A stretch of DNA of 64,000 nucleotides from Chrysaora quinquecirrha (Eukaryota > Cnidaria > Scyphozoa > Semaeostomeae > Pelagiidae): the NCBI GenBank assembly GCA_014526335.1, contig JACTAT010000032.1, positions 3,920,662 through 3,984,661 of the forward strand. The letters are read 5' to 3'. This document shows, one piece after another, positions 46,670 through 58,839 of this stretch (positions are counted from its first letter, which is position 1; the number at the start of each line of letters is the position of its first letter). The notes beneath the pieces were generated by a model, which was given only the letters and a program-made list of their open reading frames with translations, was not told the origin of the DNA and did no database searches. A program made the translations under genes and the position numbers.

Positions 46670-47984
46670 ATGAAATTTCTATTGCTTGTTCTAACGTTCT
46701 TCGCAAATAATTCTTTGCAACAGCAATGCAATGTCAATAAAAAAAGCCATTTTTATCGCAAAATAACCGAAGGCGGTGACAAAGAAAACAACCTCAATGA
46801 TGAGCCGATAATCAACCCAGAATTCTTCCAATGTGGGCGAAAAGATTCCTGCACACACGTGGTCAAGTTTAAAGATACCAACACTTTTCAAACTATTCAT
46901 GGTGAAGCAGAGTTGAAGAGCATAAAACGGCAAATTATTGTATGGGAAAAAGCAAGTAAGATTCGCAGTTTTTTTCTAAATTAGGATTTTGACCGAAAAT
47001 GAATGTAAGGCACTGCTTGGAATCAACATCGTGGTTTTGTCCAACTAATTCGTGGTGTTAATAGCTTAGTGGTTGTGGTTGGAGCCTCAGCCGGGGCCGT
47101 CGAGAGCCAGTGCGGGCTACAGGGTAATGTAATTGTACAAGGTCTTTAGGAGGTAAATTGGGGGAAGCAATAAGAGAATTTAAACTTCGCGAGTCCCTTC
47201 ACAGTCCTGGCCTCTGACCTTTTACCCCGCGAAACCCACCCTCTTGACAATCTCAGCCATCGCACAGCCAAAATGGAGGCCTTGTTAGCCTTGTTAGCTC
47301 ATCTACCTCTACCTCGCCAAGAAAGAGGGATACCCTAGCGACTGGCGCTCGATGCAGCCATGATACATCTGTTCGTTTCACCTTTTACGCAAGGTATAGT
47401 ACTTAAACTTCTCTCTGCATTCCATTTCAGTTGAGAAGAAGCCTAAAGAAGAATGGATTGTGGCCCAAAGAAGAGTCGATGCATCAGTCAGTTTTGAGCG
47501 CAATTGGGCTGATTACAAGTATGGTTTTGGCTGCCCTTCTGGAAATTTCTGGATTGGTTTGGACAAATTGCACTGTTTGGCTGGTCCTGGTAAAGGAGCC
47601 ATTATGAATATTACAATGAAACATCGATCTCATCCAGATAAGCTGTTCTATGCAGCGTATTCATTTTTCGAGATTGGAAACGAGGCTGACGGGTATCGAC
47701 TTAACATCAGTGGATATGCTGGAAATGCTGGTGATTCTATGCCGCAGAGTAATGGAATGAAGTTCGCAACATACGACAGAGATAATGTTCACAACTGTGC
47801 TTCACAGCATAGAGGAGGGTGGTGGTACAGAGCTTGTTTTGGGGCAAATCTAAATATTTTGTATCCTACCGACAGTCAAAGTGATCCTACATACATGAGT
47901 TGGTTTCATATAGATCAGTCTTTTGGCAATATAATTAAGTCTGAGATGAAGATTCAAGTCACCGAGAAATCTAACAACTGTTAA
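46670..47984 (+). CDS. Secreted fibrinogen-related-domain protein, FReD copy 1 (intact)
   Basis: Exons 46670-46955 and 47431-47984 join in phase 1 to 279 residues. MKFLLLVLTFFANNSLQQQ is a signal peptide. A region with Cys (FQCGRKDSCTHVVKFKD) follows. The C-terminal half is a fibrinogen fold: RVDASVSFERNWADYKYGFG, GNFWIGLDKLHCLAG, FEIGNEADGYRLNISGYAGN, KFATYDRDNVHNCASQ (acidic calcium site, shortened by three residues against the minus copy), RGGWWYRACF and IIKSEMKIQV. The usual GGGWTVFQRR start is replaced by EEWIVAQRR. FReD proteins such as ficolins bind sugars or acetyl groups in innate immunity; that role here is inferred. No collagen or coiled coil precedes it. Confidence 0.85.
47050..47330 (+). 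repeat. tRNA-derived SINE-like sequence in FReD intron 1 (copy 1)
   Basis: TAGCTTAGTGG (47062-47072) fits a tRNA A box, and GGCCGTCGAGAGCC (about 47095) is a plausible degenerate B box about 30 nt later. The downstream part ends in a gene-free stretch. No tail or target duplication was identified. Repeated in the other duplicate. Confidence 0.45.
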
Positions 47985-47999
47985 TTACAATTTTAAGCA

Positions 48000-49900
48000 T
48001 TGCTCTATAAAGTTCATGTTAGAACAAAGCACGTAGCTGTCTTTTATATTTTTAATCAGCGTCAGCCCTTAAACTCAAAATGGCTTTACCCTTTGTTTCC
48101 CAAACAATTAAATATTTTTCATATCTCACTCAAATCTTCGAATTAAATATATCTAGGCAGGAAAATGACAAAACAAGTGAAAATTTCACCAGGTAGGCGA
48201 TGTGGGCGGTTTTTTTTTGTTCTCCAAGGGACAACCCCGAATAGTAGCTCCCCCTTCCAAGAAAAATTCGAAGTTTTTGGCCAAGACCATGTGGGTAAAA
48301 ACAAAAGCTCCAAGAAAAGTACTTACTGTGCTGTACTAAATTATTACTTCTGAATAAAAGAGCATTTTAGATTTTCCACTTAGACCAAAAATTTAGTCTG
48401 GCTGAAAAAATTGCGACCAGGCGAGAGAGAATATTAAATTTCAGAAAATTTCTAAATATTGAGTATTGAAAGACTTGAAAGCCGCCATTTTGTCGGGCCG
48501 CTTCTGTTGCTGTTTTTAAAGGCTATGACACGGAACTAGGAGAATTAGAATGAAGAGGAGACAGTTTGCTACAATGGGAAGCAAAGGGTAACATTTTGAG
48601 ATTTCGAAAGGGTGTATATGGAATACACTCAATAGAGGATCTTCTGCAAGCCCTCAGAGTTACAGAGTTGCTAACAGTTTGCTTATGTCTTAGCATTTTC
48701 TCGTAGCATTAAGCTAATTTTTTTCGTAAGAAAAAGTCAAATTTTGGGGTCTTTTCTGCTAAAATGGAAGTTCCAATTGGCCTTTAGCGCAAGTTTTACC
48801 AAAGCGATTTGGGCTAAAAATGTTAATACAAGAACAAAATGTTTCTTGATGTATGCATAATTGTATACAATCTTATTTTATACAGAATTTTGTTTATACG
48901 AAAGTCAGTACTGAAATCAGTACGGAGATCAGAACACGACCCAAAATGATATGAGTTGCAGATCTCAAATTTAGAAAAAGAAAGATAGGCTCGAGAAATT
49001 AATTTCTCTTACACGTTAAGTGTCTTCTTTTTTACCAAAAACAGCTACAGTAAACATTGATCGTATTGCTTTATCTATTTGTCAATTGTTTATGAAACAA
49101 TACCCTAAGAAACGACTAAGAAAATTTCCGTACCAAAATTCTCAAAAAATTAAGATTTCGTACTGTAAAAGGGCTGTAAAAATTTTAGTTTTTGCTGACA
49201 GCTTCTTCGATGATGCCTTATGTTGCTTGCGGTTATGGCTCATTGAAATATAAATGATTGACCTATTGACAGAATGTGTGTAAGAATTGATTAAAATAAT
49301 GAAAATTGCACCAATATTAATTGTACACTGATAAGTATGTAAACAATTTGATGTTACATTTTCTCTCTGCTTAGAGAAAAATCAATAGAAACTGCAATGG
49401 TAAGGAATCAACCCTTTTATAGCCTTTATATGTATAAATCGAACTTCGCACATCGAACAACAACAACCCAATAGCTGTTTGCTCAGAGTGATTTGTGCAT
49501 ACAATAACGCAACTCAGTAGCAATAAATACGACTTATGTAATCAGTCTACCCTCATACTACTACGACTTTAGATATTTTTAGTGTGAATAATCGGACTGA
49601 AACTCTTTGCTTTGATTTCGTACATTTTCTTACCTAGGTCGAATTGCAACCAACGTGACCCTTACAGTTAATCAGTTTTCGTCGACAAATGAATCTTATT
49701 ATATTAAATGGTCGAACACTTTGAAACAAGATAGGGATCCTATTCTGCCTGGCAAATAAGGGTGCTAACACTGTTGATTATGCTGTTATATCCCAATCAT
49801 GAGAAGATATCCTTGTTTCTTGTAATCGAGCAGTCCTGCTTGTCTGATAATTGTAAGAATGCTCATTTACCTACCGAAATTTGATTATCGAAATGGGCAG
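48000..49900. other. 3' flank of FReD copy 1, non-coding
   Basis: Mirrors 53690-55140 nearly base for base. No exon, only AT-rich intergenic sequence inherited by both tandem units. Confidence 0.5.
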
Positions 49901-49919
49901 TCTTGTAAAATCATTCCAT

Positions 49920-51990
49920 ACGAGACAAGGAGTCCTCAGAGAACATTCGCCTAGAACTTAACTTCGACGAAATAAAAATCAGACTTTCGAACAAATTCAA
50001 ATTTAATTCAAAGTCGAATTCATTCATAAAATTTACCAGATTAATTACAGGCATACATCCTATACGACCCAGGAAAAGACTAAGCTTAACTAGCCTTGGC
50101 CGTTTAAAGCGAAAAAAGAACAAAACAAACGTTTAAATAAGCTTGAAAAAAGCAATAGAATACTGCAATATAGAATTTAGCAAAAAATTTGTTAAAAGGA
50201 ACAAAAATGGCTATAGTTGTCACAATCAGTTATCGAGGTCTTTGAAATACTGCTAATGAAAGAACGAGGGATGTTTAGATGGTTTTGTTTATTTTGATAT
50301 GACGATTGGAATTTTGTTTTCAGTACGAGGAAAGTTTGTATAATTTCAAGCTGTAGTTAACAGATTTGAACCTTGGTGCTTGAACATCCTAACCCGTGTA
50401 CGAAATCTTAATAACCCAATCTCAGAATTAACGATCATTTTCCATGATTTTGCAAAAATGTCTCTGAAACCTAAGCATTCAAATAAATATTTGAAAACTG
50501 GCAAGCAACTTCCCAAAAAGAAATGTTTCGACTTCGAATTTTAACTTTCTAAAAGCGAATAACTAAACTCTCCAATTTCTAAACAAAAACAGCTCGATTC
50601 TAACAGTCTACTTATAAAGATAAGTATACAGAAACCCTTCTTTATACTAAACTTAATTTTTGGAATGATAAAATATCGGAACTCCAACATAACCCTTGTG
50701 GAGAGAACTTCTGGAATAATCGAAAGATTCGATGAGAATATTACAAAAAATTCAAAATAATACAAATGGTTATGTTTTGGAAAAATACTATAACGAGGTT
50801 TTCTATGCTGATTTCCAAGAAAATGCAAATTTCCCTGTTGTCAATCCCAATGTAACAATTCTTAGTAAAGCAATTGATGATAAAAGAACTTACTGAATGA
50901 ATGAAAAAAGTAACTAAATTTGATGGAATTAGGGGAATTAGTAACGAAATGATTTAACACTGTTCTCTTGATTTGTGCAGGCTAGGTTAATCAAGATAAG
51001 TTTCAACTGTGTTGGTAATGCTCTCCTTAAACTGTTTTTTCTACTGTCAAACATTAGGCTCTCCTCACTTATGGGTAGTAAAGCTTTCATTAGTAAAAAT
51101 CAAATCGGTTTCCAAAGCACACACAACACTCCTGATCATGTTCCTATATTCTAAAAGCGCAAATAAATAAACATGTTCGTGATAATAGAAAAGAAAGAGT
51201 ACATGCTGGCTTCAAATATTTCCACAAGACTTTTGATAATGTATGGCACAAAGGCCTCTTCCAAAAACTAGAAAATGGAAAGATCGATCAAAATTTTCTA
51301 AGAACAGTTCAAAGCATCTATAAAAATACTGAATGCCCAGGGAAATTAGCTAAACAATAAATGCAAGAAATTCTTTAAATGTTCTTAAGCTGTTCGGCAA
51401 GGATTTCCATTGAGCCCAACGTTGTTTAATCTGTATATTTCCATTGAGCCCAACGTTGTTTAATCTGCATATAAAAAGAATATCAACGACTTAGTTAATA
51501 TCCTAGATAAAGACAATCCAACACCACTTGACTTTAGTCATGAACCTATTACTTGTCTATTCTATGATAATCATTCTTTCTTTTTCTCATGATGGGCGCC
51601 AGAAATGCTTGAAAATCCCAGTGGACTATTGCTACACTGGAAACATAAAGTCAATACAGATAAATCCACGTTTATGACATTCTATTGGAACACTACCAAT
51701 TACAAACGAGGTTCTTATGAAAGAAATTCTTCTATTGAAAACTTAACCGAGTTTTCCTTACCGAGTATATCTTGGTATAACCGGAAACGCAGTTTGTAAT
51801 TTCATGGAGGCTTTAAAGATACTCAGCTCTAAAGCCAATCGGGCTCTATTGGCTGTAAATAGCAGATTTCAAATCAAATATCTCTTGATCTAAGATCTTA
51901 TTGGATCCTTAAATATCCGTACTTGTATGAATTAGCCACTATCTGTTCTAGTTTGGGAACGCTTTAAATTTGACACCATCAGGAACTGTT
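49920..51990 (+). pseudogene. Decayed LINE reverse transcriptase (unit 1)
   Basis: The plus strand, with shifts and stops, reads SKNQIGFQSTHNTPDHV, VHAGFKYFHKTFDNVWHKGL, YKNTECP, GCPLSPTLFNLHI, EPITCLFYDN: a non-LTR RT with the YADD box lost (FYDN). An endonuclease-RT linker precedes it around 49900-50130. There is no intact frame. It lies in both tandem units, so it predates the duplication. Confidence 0.7.
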
Positions 51991-52234
51991 TCTCTATCAG
52001 GTAACTTGTAAACAAAACAGGTAACAGACGAGAACGGTTCAAATGGGTATAATTTCAATGCGTTCCTAAACTAGTACTGATAGATCAATACAAATCTACC
52101 ATTGCTCCGCGTAAATGTATGGTTCATATGTAAAAAAAAACTCCCAAATCAACTCGATTTGAATACTTCAACCAGTCTTAATTTATAATGTTTATATGGC
52201 ATCTCTGATTGGTTCTTACTATCGTTACGATTCT

Positions 52235-52352
52235 CCGGTCCATTTTGCGGAAATATATATGACAAAATCGGAAGATTAACGATTTTGTTGCACCCTCGGA
52301 AGAGAAGAAGTCGGTTGTCATAAACGTTCACGATAGAAGTCGTCAAATAGTG
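52235..52352 (+). promoter_or_regulatory. Putative TATA promoter of FReD copy 2
   Basis: GGTCCATTTTGCGGAAATAT, ATATATGACAAAATCGG and GAAGAGAAGAAGTCGGTTGT lie in the same order as upstream of the other two FReD genes. Confidence 0.5.
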
Positions 52353-52356
52353 TAAG

Positions 52357-53667
52357 ATGAAATCTCTATTGCTTGCTCTAACGTTCTTTGCAAATAATGT
52401 TTTACAGCAGCATTGCAGTGTCAATAAAAAGCCATTTTATCGCAAAATAACCGAAGGCGGTGACAAAGAAAACAACCCCAATGATGAGCCGATAATCAAC
52501 CCAGAATTCTTCCAATGTGGACGAAAAGATTCCTGCACACATGTGGTCAAGTTTAAAGATACCAACACTTTTCAAACTATTCATGGTGAAGCAGAATTGA
52601 AGAGCATAAAACGGCAAATTATTGTATGGGAAAAAGCAAGTAAGATTCGCAATTTTTTTCTAAATTAGGATTTTGACCGAAAATGAATGTAAGGCACTGC
52701 TTGGAATCAACATCGTGGTTTTGTCCAACTAATTCGTGGTGTTAATAGCTTAGTGGTTGTGGTTGGAGCCTCAGCCGGGGCCGTCGACAGCCAGTGCGGG
52801 CTACAGGGTAATGTAATTGTACAAGGTCTTTAGGAGGTAAATTGGGGGAAGCAATAAGAGAATTTAAACTTTGCGAGTCCCTTCACAGTCCTGGCCTCTG
52901 ACCTTTTACCCCGCGAAACCCACCCTCTTGACAATCTCAGCCATCGCACAGCCAAAATGGAGGCCTTGTTAGCCTTGTTAGCTCATCTACCTCTACCTCG
53001 CCAAGAAAGAGGGATACCCTAGCGACTGGCGCTCGATGCAGCCACGATACATCTGTTCGTTTCACCTTTTACGCAAGGTATAGTACTTAAACTTCTCTCT
53101 GCATTCCATTTCAGTTGAGAAGAAGCCTAAAGAAGAATGGATTGTGGCCCAAAGAAGAGTCGATGCATCAGTCAGTTTTGAGCGCAATTGGGCTGATTAC
53201 AAGTATGGTTTTGGCTGCCCTTCTGGAAATTTCTGGATTGGTTTGGACAAATTGCACTGTTTGGCTGGTCCTGGTAAAGGAGCCATTATGAATATTACAA
53301 TGAAACATCGCTCTCATCCAGATAAGCTGTTCTATGCCGCGTATTCATTTTCGAGATTGGAAGCGAGGCTGACGGGTATCGACTTAACATCAGTGGATAT
53401 GCTGGAAATGCTGGTGATTCTATGCCGCAGAGTAATGGAATGAAATTCGCAACATACGACAGAGATAATGTTCACAACTGTGCTTCACAGCATAGAGGAG
53501 GGTGGTGGTACAGGGCTTGTTTTGGGGCAAATCTAAATATTTTGTATCCTACCGAAAGTCAAAGTGTTCCTACGTACATGAGTTGGTTTCATATAGATCA
53601 GTCTTTTGGAAATATAATTAAGTCTGAGATGAAGATTCAAGTCACCGAGAAATCTAACAACTGTTAA
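52357..53667 (+). pseudogene. FReD copy 2, frameshifted
   Basis: Exons 52357-52639 and 53115-53667. Exon 1 is open with a signal peptide (MKSLLLALTFFANN). Exon 2 is 553 nt against 554 in copy 1: one T is missing from the TTTTT run near 53347-53351, so the frame is lost in the middle of the fibrinogen domain (YAAYSFSRLEARL instead of YSFFEIGNEAD) and reaches a stop about 30 codons later. Downstream sequence remains open in the right frame and is nearly identical to copy 1. A recent pseudogene or a sequencing error in the homopolymer. Confidence 0.75.
52735..53010 (+). repeat. tRNA-derived SINE-like sequence in FReD intron 1 (copy 2)
   Basis: Same A box (TAGCTTAGTGG at 52746) and degenerate B box as the copy at 47050, with one base changed in the B box region. 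Copied by the tandem duplication. Confidence 0.45.
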
Positions 53668-53689
53668 TTACCAATTTAAGCATTGCTCT

Positions 53690-55140
53690 ATAAAGTTCAT
53701 GTTAGAACAAAGCACGTAGCTGTCTTTTATATTTTTAATCAGCGTCAGCCCTTAAACTCAAAATGGCTTTGCCCTTTGTTTCCCAAACAATTAAATATTT
53801 TCATATCTCACTCAAATCTTCGAAATAAATATATCTGGGCAGGAAAATGACAAAACAAGTGAAAATTTGACCAGGTAGGCAATGTGGGCGGTTTTTTGTT
53901 CTCCAAGGACAACCCTGAATAGCAGCTCCCCTCCAAGAAAAATTTGAAGTTTTGGGCCTAGACCATGTGGGTAAAACAAAAGCTCCAAGAAAAGTACTTA
54001 CTGTGCTGTACTAGATTATTACTTCTGAATAAAAGAGCATTTTAGATTTTTCACTTAGACCCAAAATTTGGTCTGGCTGAAAAAATTGCGACCAGGCGAG
54101 AGAGAATATTAAATTTCAGAAAATTTCTAAATATTGAATATTGAAAGACTTGAAAGCCGCCATTTTTTCGGGCTGCTTCTGTTGCTGCTTTTAAAGGCTA
54201 TGACACGGAACTAGGAGAATTGGAATGAAGAGGAGACAGTTTGCTACAATGGGAAGCAAAGGGTAACAATTTGTGATTTCGAAAGGGTGTATATGGAATA
54301 CACTCAATAGAGGATCTTCTGCAAGCCCTCAGAGTTACAGAGTTGCTAACAGTTTGCTTATGTCTTAGCATTTTCTCGTAGCATTAAGCTAATTTTTTTC
54401 GTAAGAAAAAGTCAAATTTTGGGGTCTTTTCTGCTAAAATGGAAGTTCCAATTGGCCTTTAGCGCAAGTTTTACCAAATGCATTGGTGCATAAACAAAGC
54501 GATTTGGGCTAAAAATGTTAATACAAGAACAAAATGTTTCTTGATGTATGCATAATTGTATACAATCTTATTTTATATAAAATTTTGTTTATACGAAAGT
54601 CAGTACTGAAATCAGTGCGGAGATCAGAACACGACCCAAAATGATAAGAGTTGCAGATCTCAAATTTAGAAAAAGAAAGATAGGCTCGAGAAATGAATTT
54701 CTCTTACACGTTAAGTGTCTTCTTTTTTATCAAAAACAGCTACTGTAAACATTGATCGTATTGCTTTATCTATTTGTCACTTGTTTATGAAACAATACCC
54801 TAAGAAACTACTAAGAAAATTTCCGTACCAAAATTCTCAAAAAATTTAGATTTCGTACTGTAAAAGGGCTGTAAAAATTTTAGTTTTTGCTGACAGCTTC
54901 TTTGATGATGCCTTATGTTGTTTGCGGTTATGGCTCATTGAAATATAATTGATTGACGTATTGACAGAATGTGTGTAAGAATCGATTAAAATAATAAAAA
55001 TTGCACCAATATTAATTGTACACTGATAAGTATGTAAACAATTTGATATTACATTTTCTCTCTGCTTAGAGAAAAATCAATAGAAATTGCAATGGTAAAG
55101 AATCAACCCTTTTATATCCTTTATATGTATTAATCGAACT
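53690..55140. other. 3' flank of FReD copy 2, non-coding
   Basis: Counterpart of 48000-49450. Near 54476 it has about 20 bp (ATGCATTGGTGCATAAACA) absent from unit 1. No gene. Confidence 0.5.
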
Positions 55141-55465
55141 TCAGCATCAAAAGTATCGAATTACTGTCTAAAGACCTCTCTTGCCAATCCTTGCTTGCTC
55201 GCTTGTGCGCTTGTCTGCGTAAAAACTTTATTCCTTCGTCAAGCCCCCCAAAAGGCTGAAGGGCAGTCCGGCATTTGGGCTGGGGTACTAACCCTCCACA
55301 ATGCTGCAAAATCAGATCCACAAAGTACCAATAAAGAGGAAAACATAGCTAGTATCTCGTTAGACTCATAACTAAAGTCGTAGATTCGCCTGAGCCCCTG
55401 CACACAACACTAGCTCATACTAGAATTATTACAGGAGTCCCACTTTTCGCAAACAGCATTGCATC
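55141..55465. other. About 330-bp insertion specific to unit 2
   Basis: Unit 1 reads ATCGAACTTCGCACATCGAA where unit 2 has about 330 extra bases (from CAGCATCAAAAGTATCGAAT to TTGCATCAACATCAAC). No TIR recognised and no coding. Confidence 0.6.
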
Positions 55466-56198
55466 AACATCAACAACAACAACCCAATAGCTGTTTGCTC
55501 AGAGTGATTTGTGCATACAACAATGCAACTCAGTACCAATAAATACGACTCATGTAATCAGTCTTCGCTCATACTACTGCGACTTTAGATATTTTTAGTG
55601 TGAATAATCGGACAGAAACTTTTTGCCTCGATTTTGTAAATTTTCTTACCTAGGTCAATTTGCGACCAAGGTGACCCTTACAATCGTGTGGACACCAGCT
55701 AATCAGTTTGTGTCGACAAATGAATCCTATAATTTTAAATGGTCGAGCACTTGGAAACAAGAAAGGGATCCTATTCTGCCTGGCAAATAAGGGTGCTAAC
55801 ACTGTTGATTATGCTGTTATATCCCAATCATGAGAAGATATCCTTGTTTCTTGTAATCGAGCAGTCCTGCTTGTCTAACTACCTAACGAAATTTCATTGT
55901 CGAAATGCGTCTTGTAAAATCATTCCATACGGGACAAAGAATCCTCGGAGAACATTCGCCGGGAACTTAACTTCGACGGAATAAAAATCAGACTTTCGAA
56001 CAAATTCAATTTCAATTCAAAGTCAAATTTATTCATAAAATATTCCAGATTAATTATACATCCTATACGACCCAGAAAAAGACTAAGCTTAACTAGCCTG
56101 GGCCGTTTAAAGCGAAAAAAGAGCGAAACAAACGTTACAATAAGCTTAAAAAAAGCAATAGAATACTGCAATAAAGAAACCTTGGTGCTTGAACATCC

Positions 56199-56924
56199 TA
56201 GCCTGCGTTGCAGACTCAACTGGTGTTTACTTCCAAAAGAGTTGAGTTGAATTAAAATTTCAAAGTTTCTCTCCCAGTAGAGTCTGCGCATCCAAGCCAA
56301 TATTCTATTCCACTGATGTCAGCATTTCACAATGAGCAATTTCGCCTTTTAGCATTTTTCTGTTTGTGTTGTTCACAATGTCGGTTATTTACTCCGCCGT
56401 GAAGGAATTACATGCTGAAAATGTGTTTGCTGAGAGAATATTCAAGGAAATTCCACGTAATTTGCAAAAAGAAATTAATGCAGTCTACCCAGTAAATCAA
56501 GAATATTTATTGAGGAACTTGAAGTGAAGTGGCGATGAGTGATCGACAGATGGCCTAGGCAATGAAATCTGTACTGCTATATACGATTTACGTTCACAGA
56601 TGAATGCCTACAGTCCAAATGAGAAAAATACAGCTCGGAATAATGCCTGCCTCGAGTCTGGGGCGCGACAAAAATTGAGAACATGAAGAAATAAGTTTCC
56701 GATGTTTCAGTTGCGCCATTTTGGTTATGACCGGAGCAGATGCAAACAACAAAAGGAAATGCTGTCAGCCAATCAAATTCGGTTCTAGAAATCTCAGAAC
56801 TTCAAATGACCTTGAATAGAATATTGGCTTGGATGCGCAGACTTACTGGGAGAGAAACTTTGAAATTTTAATTCAACTCAACTCTTTTGGAAGTAAACAC
56901 CAGTTGAGTCTGCAACGCAGGCTA
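56199..56924. mobile_element. TIR element, 726 bp, with long (about 110 bp) inverted repeats
   Basis: Ends TAGCCTGCGTTGCAGACTCA and its inverse are nearly identical over about 110 bp. GAACATCC flanks both sides (56191-56198 and 56925-56932), and unit 1 shows the empty site GAACATCCTAACCC at about 50384. The 8-9-bp duplication and long TIR suggest a Mutator-like or hAT-like family. Insertion after the segmental duplication is proven by the empty site. Confidence 0.85.
56378..56527 (+). CDS. Small open frame inside the TIR element (49 codons)
   Basis: ATG at 56378 reads MSVIYSAVKELHAENVFAER, then KEIPRNLQKEINAVYPVN, to TGA. It looks like natural protein composition, not random sequence, but I recognise no domain. 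It may be a captured exon or a transposon-encoded peptide. Confidence 0.25.
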   Translation: MSVIYSAVKELHAENVFAERIFKEIPRNLQKEINAVYPVNQEYLLRNLK

Positions 56925-58839
56925 GAACATCCTAACCGGTGAAAAAATCTTAATTACCCAATCTCAGAATTAACGATCATTTTCTATGATTTTGCAAAAA
57001 TGTCTCTGAACGAAGCCTAAGCATTCAAATAAATCATCGACAACTAGAAAACAACTTCCCAAAAAGAAATGTTTCGACTTCGAATTTTAACTTTCTAAAA
57101 GCGAATAAACAGACTCTCCAATTTCCAAACAAAAACAGCTCGATTCTAACAGTCTACTTAAAAAATAAGTATACAGAAACCCTTCTTTATACTAAACTTA
57201 CTTTTTTGGAATGATAAAATATCCAAACTCCAAAAAAAACCCTTCTGAAGAGAACTTCTGGAATATTCGAAAGATTCGATGAGAATATTACAAAAATCCA
57301 AAATAATACAAATGTTTATGTTTTGGAAAATTATTATAACGAGCTTTTCTATGCTGATAGAAGAAAATACAAATTTCCCTGTTGCCAATCCCAATGTAAC
57401 AATTGTTAGCAAAGCAATTGATGATAAAAGAACTTACTGAATGAATGAAAAAGTAACTAAAAGCTCTTTTGATGGAATTAGGGAATTAGTAGCGAAGTGA
57501 TTAAACACTGTTCTCTTGATTTGCGCAGGCTAGGCTAATCAAGATAAGTTACAACTGTGTTGGCAATGCTCTCCTTAAACTATTTTTTTCTACTGTCAAA
57601 CATTAGGCTTTCCTCACTTATGGGTAGTAAAGCTTTCATTAGTAAAAATCAAATCGGTTTCCAAAGCACATACATCACTTCTGATCATGTTCCTATATTC
57701 TAAAAGCGCAAATAAATAAACATGTTCGTGATAATAGAAAAGAAAGAGTACATGCTGGCTTCAAATATTTCCACAAGACTTTTGATAATGTATGGCACAA
57801 CAGCCTCTTCCAAAAAGTAGAAAATGGAAAGATCGATAAAAACTTTCTAAGAACAGTTCAAAGCATCTATAAAAACACTGAATGCCCAGGTGAATCAGCT
57901 AAACAATAAATGCACGAAATTCTTTAAAAGTTCTTAAGCTGTTCGGCAAGGATTTCCATTGAGCCCAACGTTGTTTAATCTGCATATAAAAAGAATATCA
58001 ACGACTTAGTTAATATCCTAGATAAAGACAATCCAACACCACTTGACCTTAGTCATGAACCTATTACTTGTCTATTCTATGCTAATCATTCTTTCTTTTT
58101 CTCATGATGGGCGCCAGAAATGATTGAAAATCCCAGTGGACTATTGCAACACACTGGAATCTAAAAGGCAATACAGATAAGTCCACGTTTATGAAATTCT
58201 ATGGGAACACTAACAATTACAAACGAGGTTCTTATGAAAGAATTTCTTCAATTGAAAACTTAACCGAGTTTACCTTACCGAGTATATCGTGGTATAACTT
58301 GAAACGCAGCTTGTAATTTCATGGAGGCTTTAAAGATACTCAGCTCTAAAGCCAATCGGGCTCTATTGGCTGTAAATAGCAGATTTCAAATCAAGTATCT
58401 CTTGATCTAAGATCTTGTTGGATCCTTATGATCTGTACTTGTCTGGATTAGCCACTATCTGTTTTAGTTTGGGAACGCTTAAAATATGACACCATCAAGA
58501 ACTATCAGGTAACGTGTAAACAAAACAGGTAACAGACGAGAACGGTTCCAAATGGGTATAATTTCAATGCGTTCCTAAACTAGTATTGATAGCTCAATAC
58601 AAATCTACAATTGCTCCGCTTAAATGTGTGGTTCATAGGTAAAAAAACTCAAAATCAACCCGATTAGAGTTGTTTTACATTGTCATACATGGGCCAAAAC
58701 CATGTAGACACTAGGCCTATCTCAAAAATAATAAGTATTGTTCAATATTTAACCCCCAGATTAAGATATATGAAAATGATATAAAGGATATTATTTGAAA
58801 TTTCTAAAACTTCTTTTTAAAGCAAGAAGAGTTTGTTTA

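Larger units (their letters stand above)
46470..52140. repeat. Segmental tandem duplication, unit 1 (about 5.7 kb)
   Basis: This unit, starting at TGAATACTTCAACTAGTCTT, repeats directly at 52159 with few differences. The similarity covers promoter, both exons, intron, 3' flank and a decayed LINE. Unit 1 lacks the two insertions found in unit 2. Confidence 0.9.
55900..58520 (+). pseudogene. Decayed LINE reverse transcriptase (unit 2)
   Basis: Second copy of the LINE relic at 49920-51990 with the same stops in its RT boxes and a FYANHS remnant of the catalytic box. Interrupted by the TIR element at 56199-56924. Confidence 0.7.
52159..58650. repeat. Segmental tandem duplication, unit 2 (about 6.5 kb)
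   Basis: Direct copy of 46470-52140, longer by two insertions: about 55140-55480 and the TIR element 56199-56924. Consecutive head-to-tail with unit 1. The end is near CAATTGCTCCGCTTAAATGT. Confidence 0.85.

Noticed and set aside
46691..46933. Minus-strand frame opposite FReD exon 1 (and 52402-52617)
   Set aside because: Antisense shadow of a spliced exon with a clear signal peptide on the plus strand.
47062..47130. Functional tRNA gene
   Set aside because: An A box is present, but the B box is degenerate and no cloverleaf could be drawn; SINE-like origin is more likely.
55920..56300. Minus-strand open frame across the unit 2 LINE and TIR element
   Set aside because: It crosses a transposon insertion boundary and the matching unit 1 frame is different; it is opposite to the LINE coding strand.
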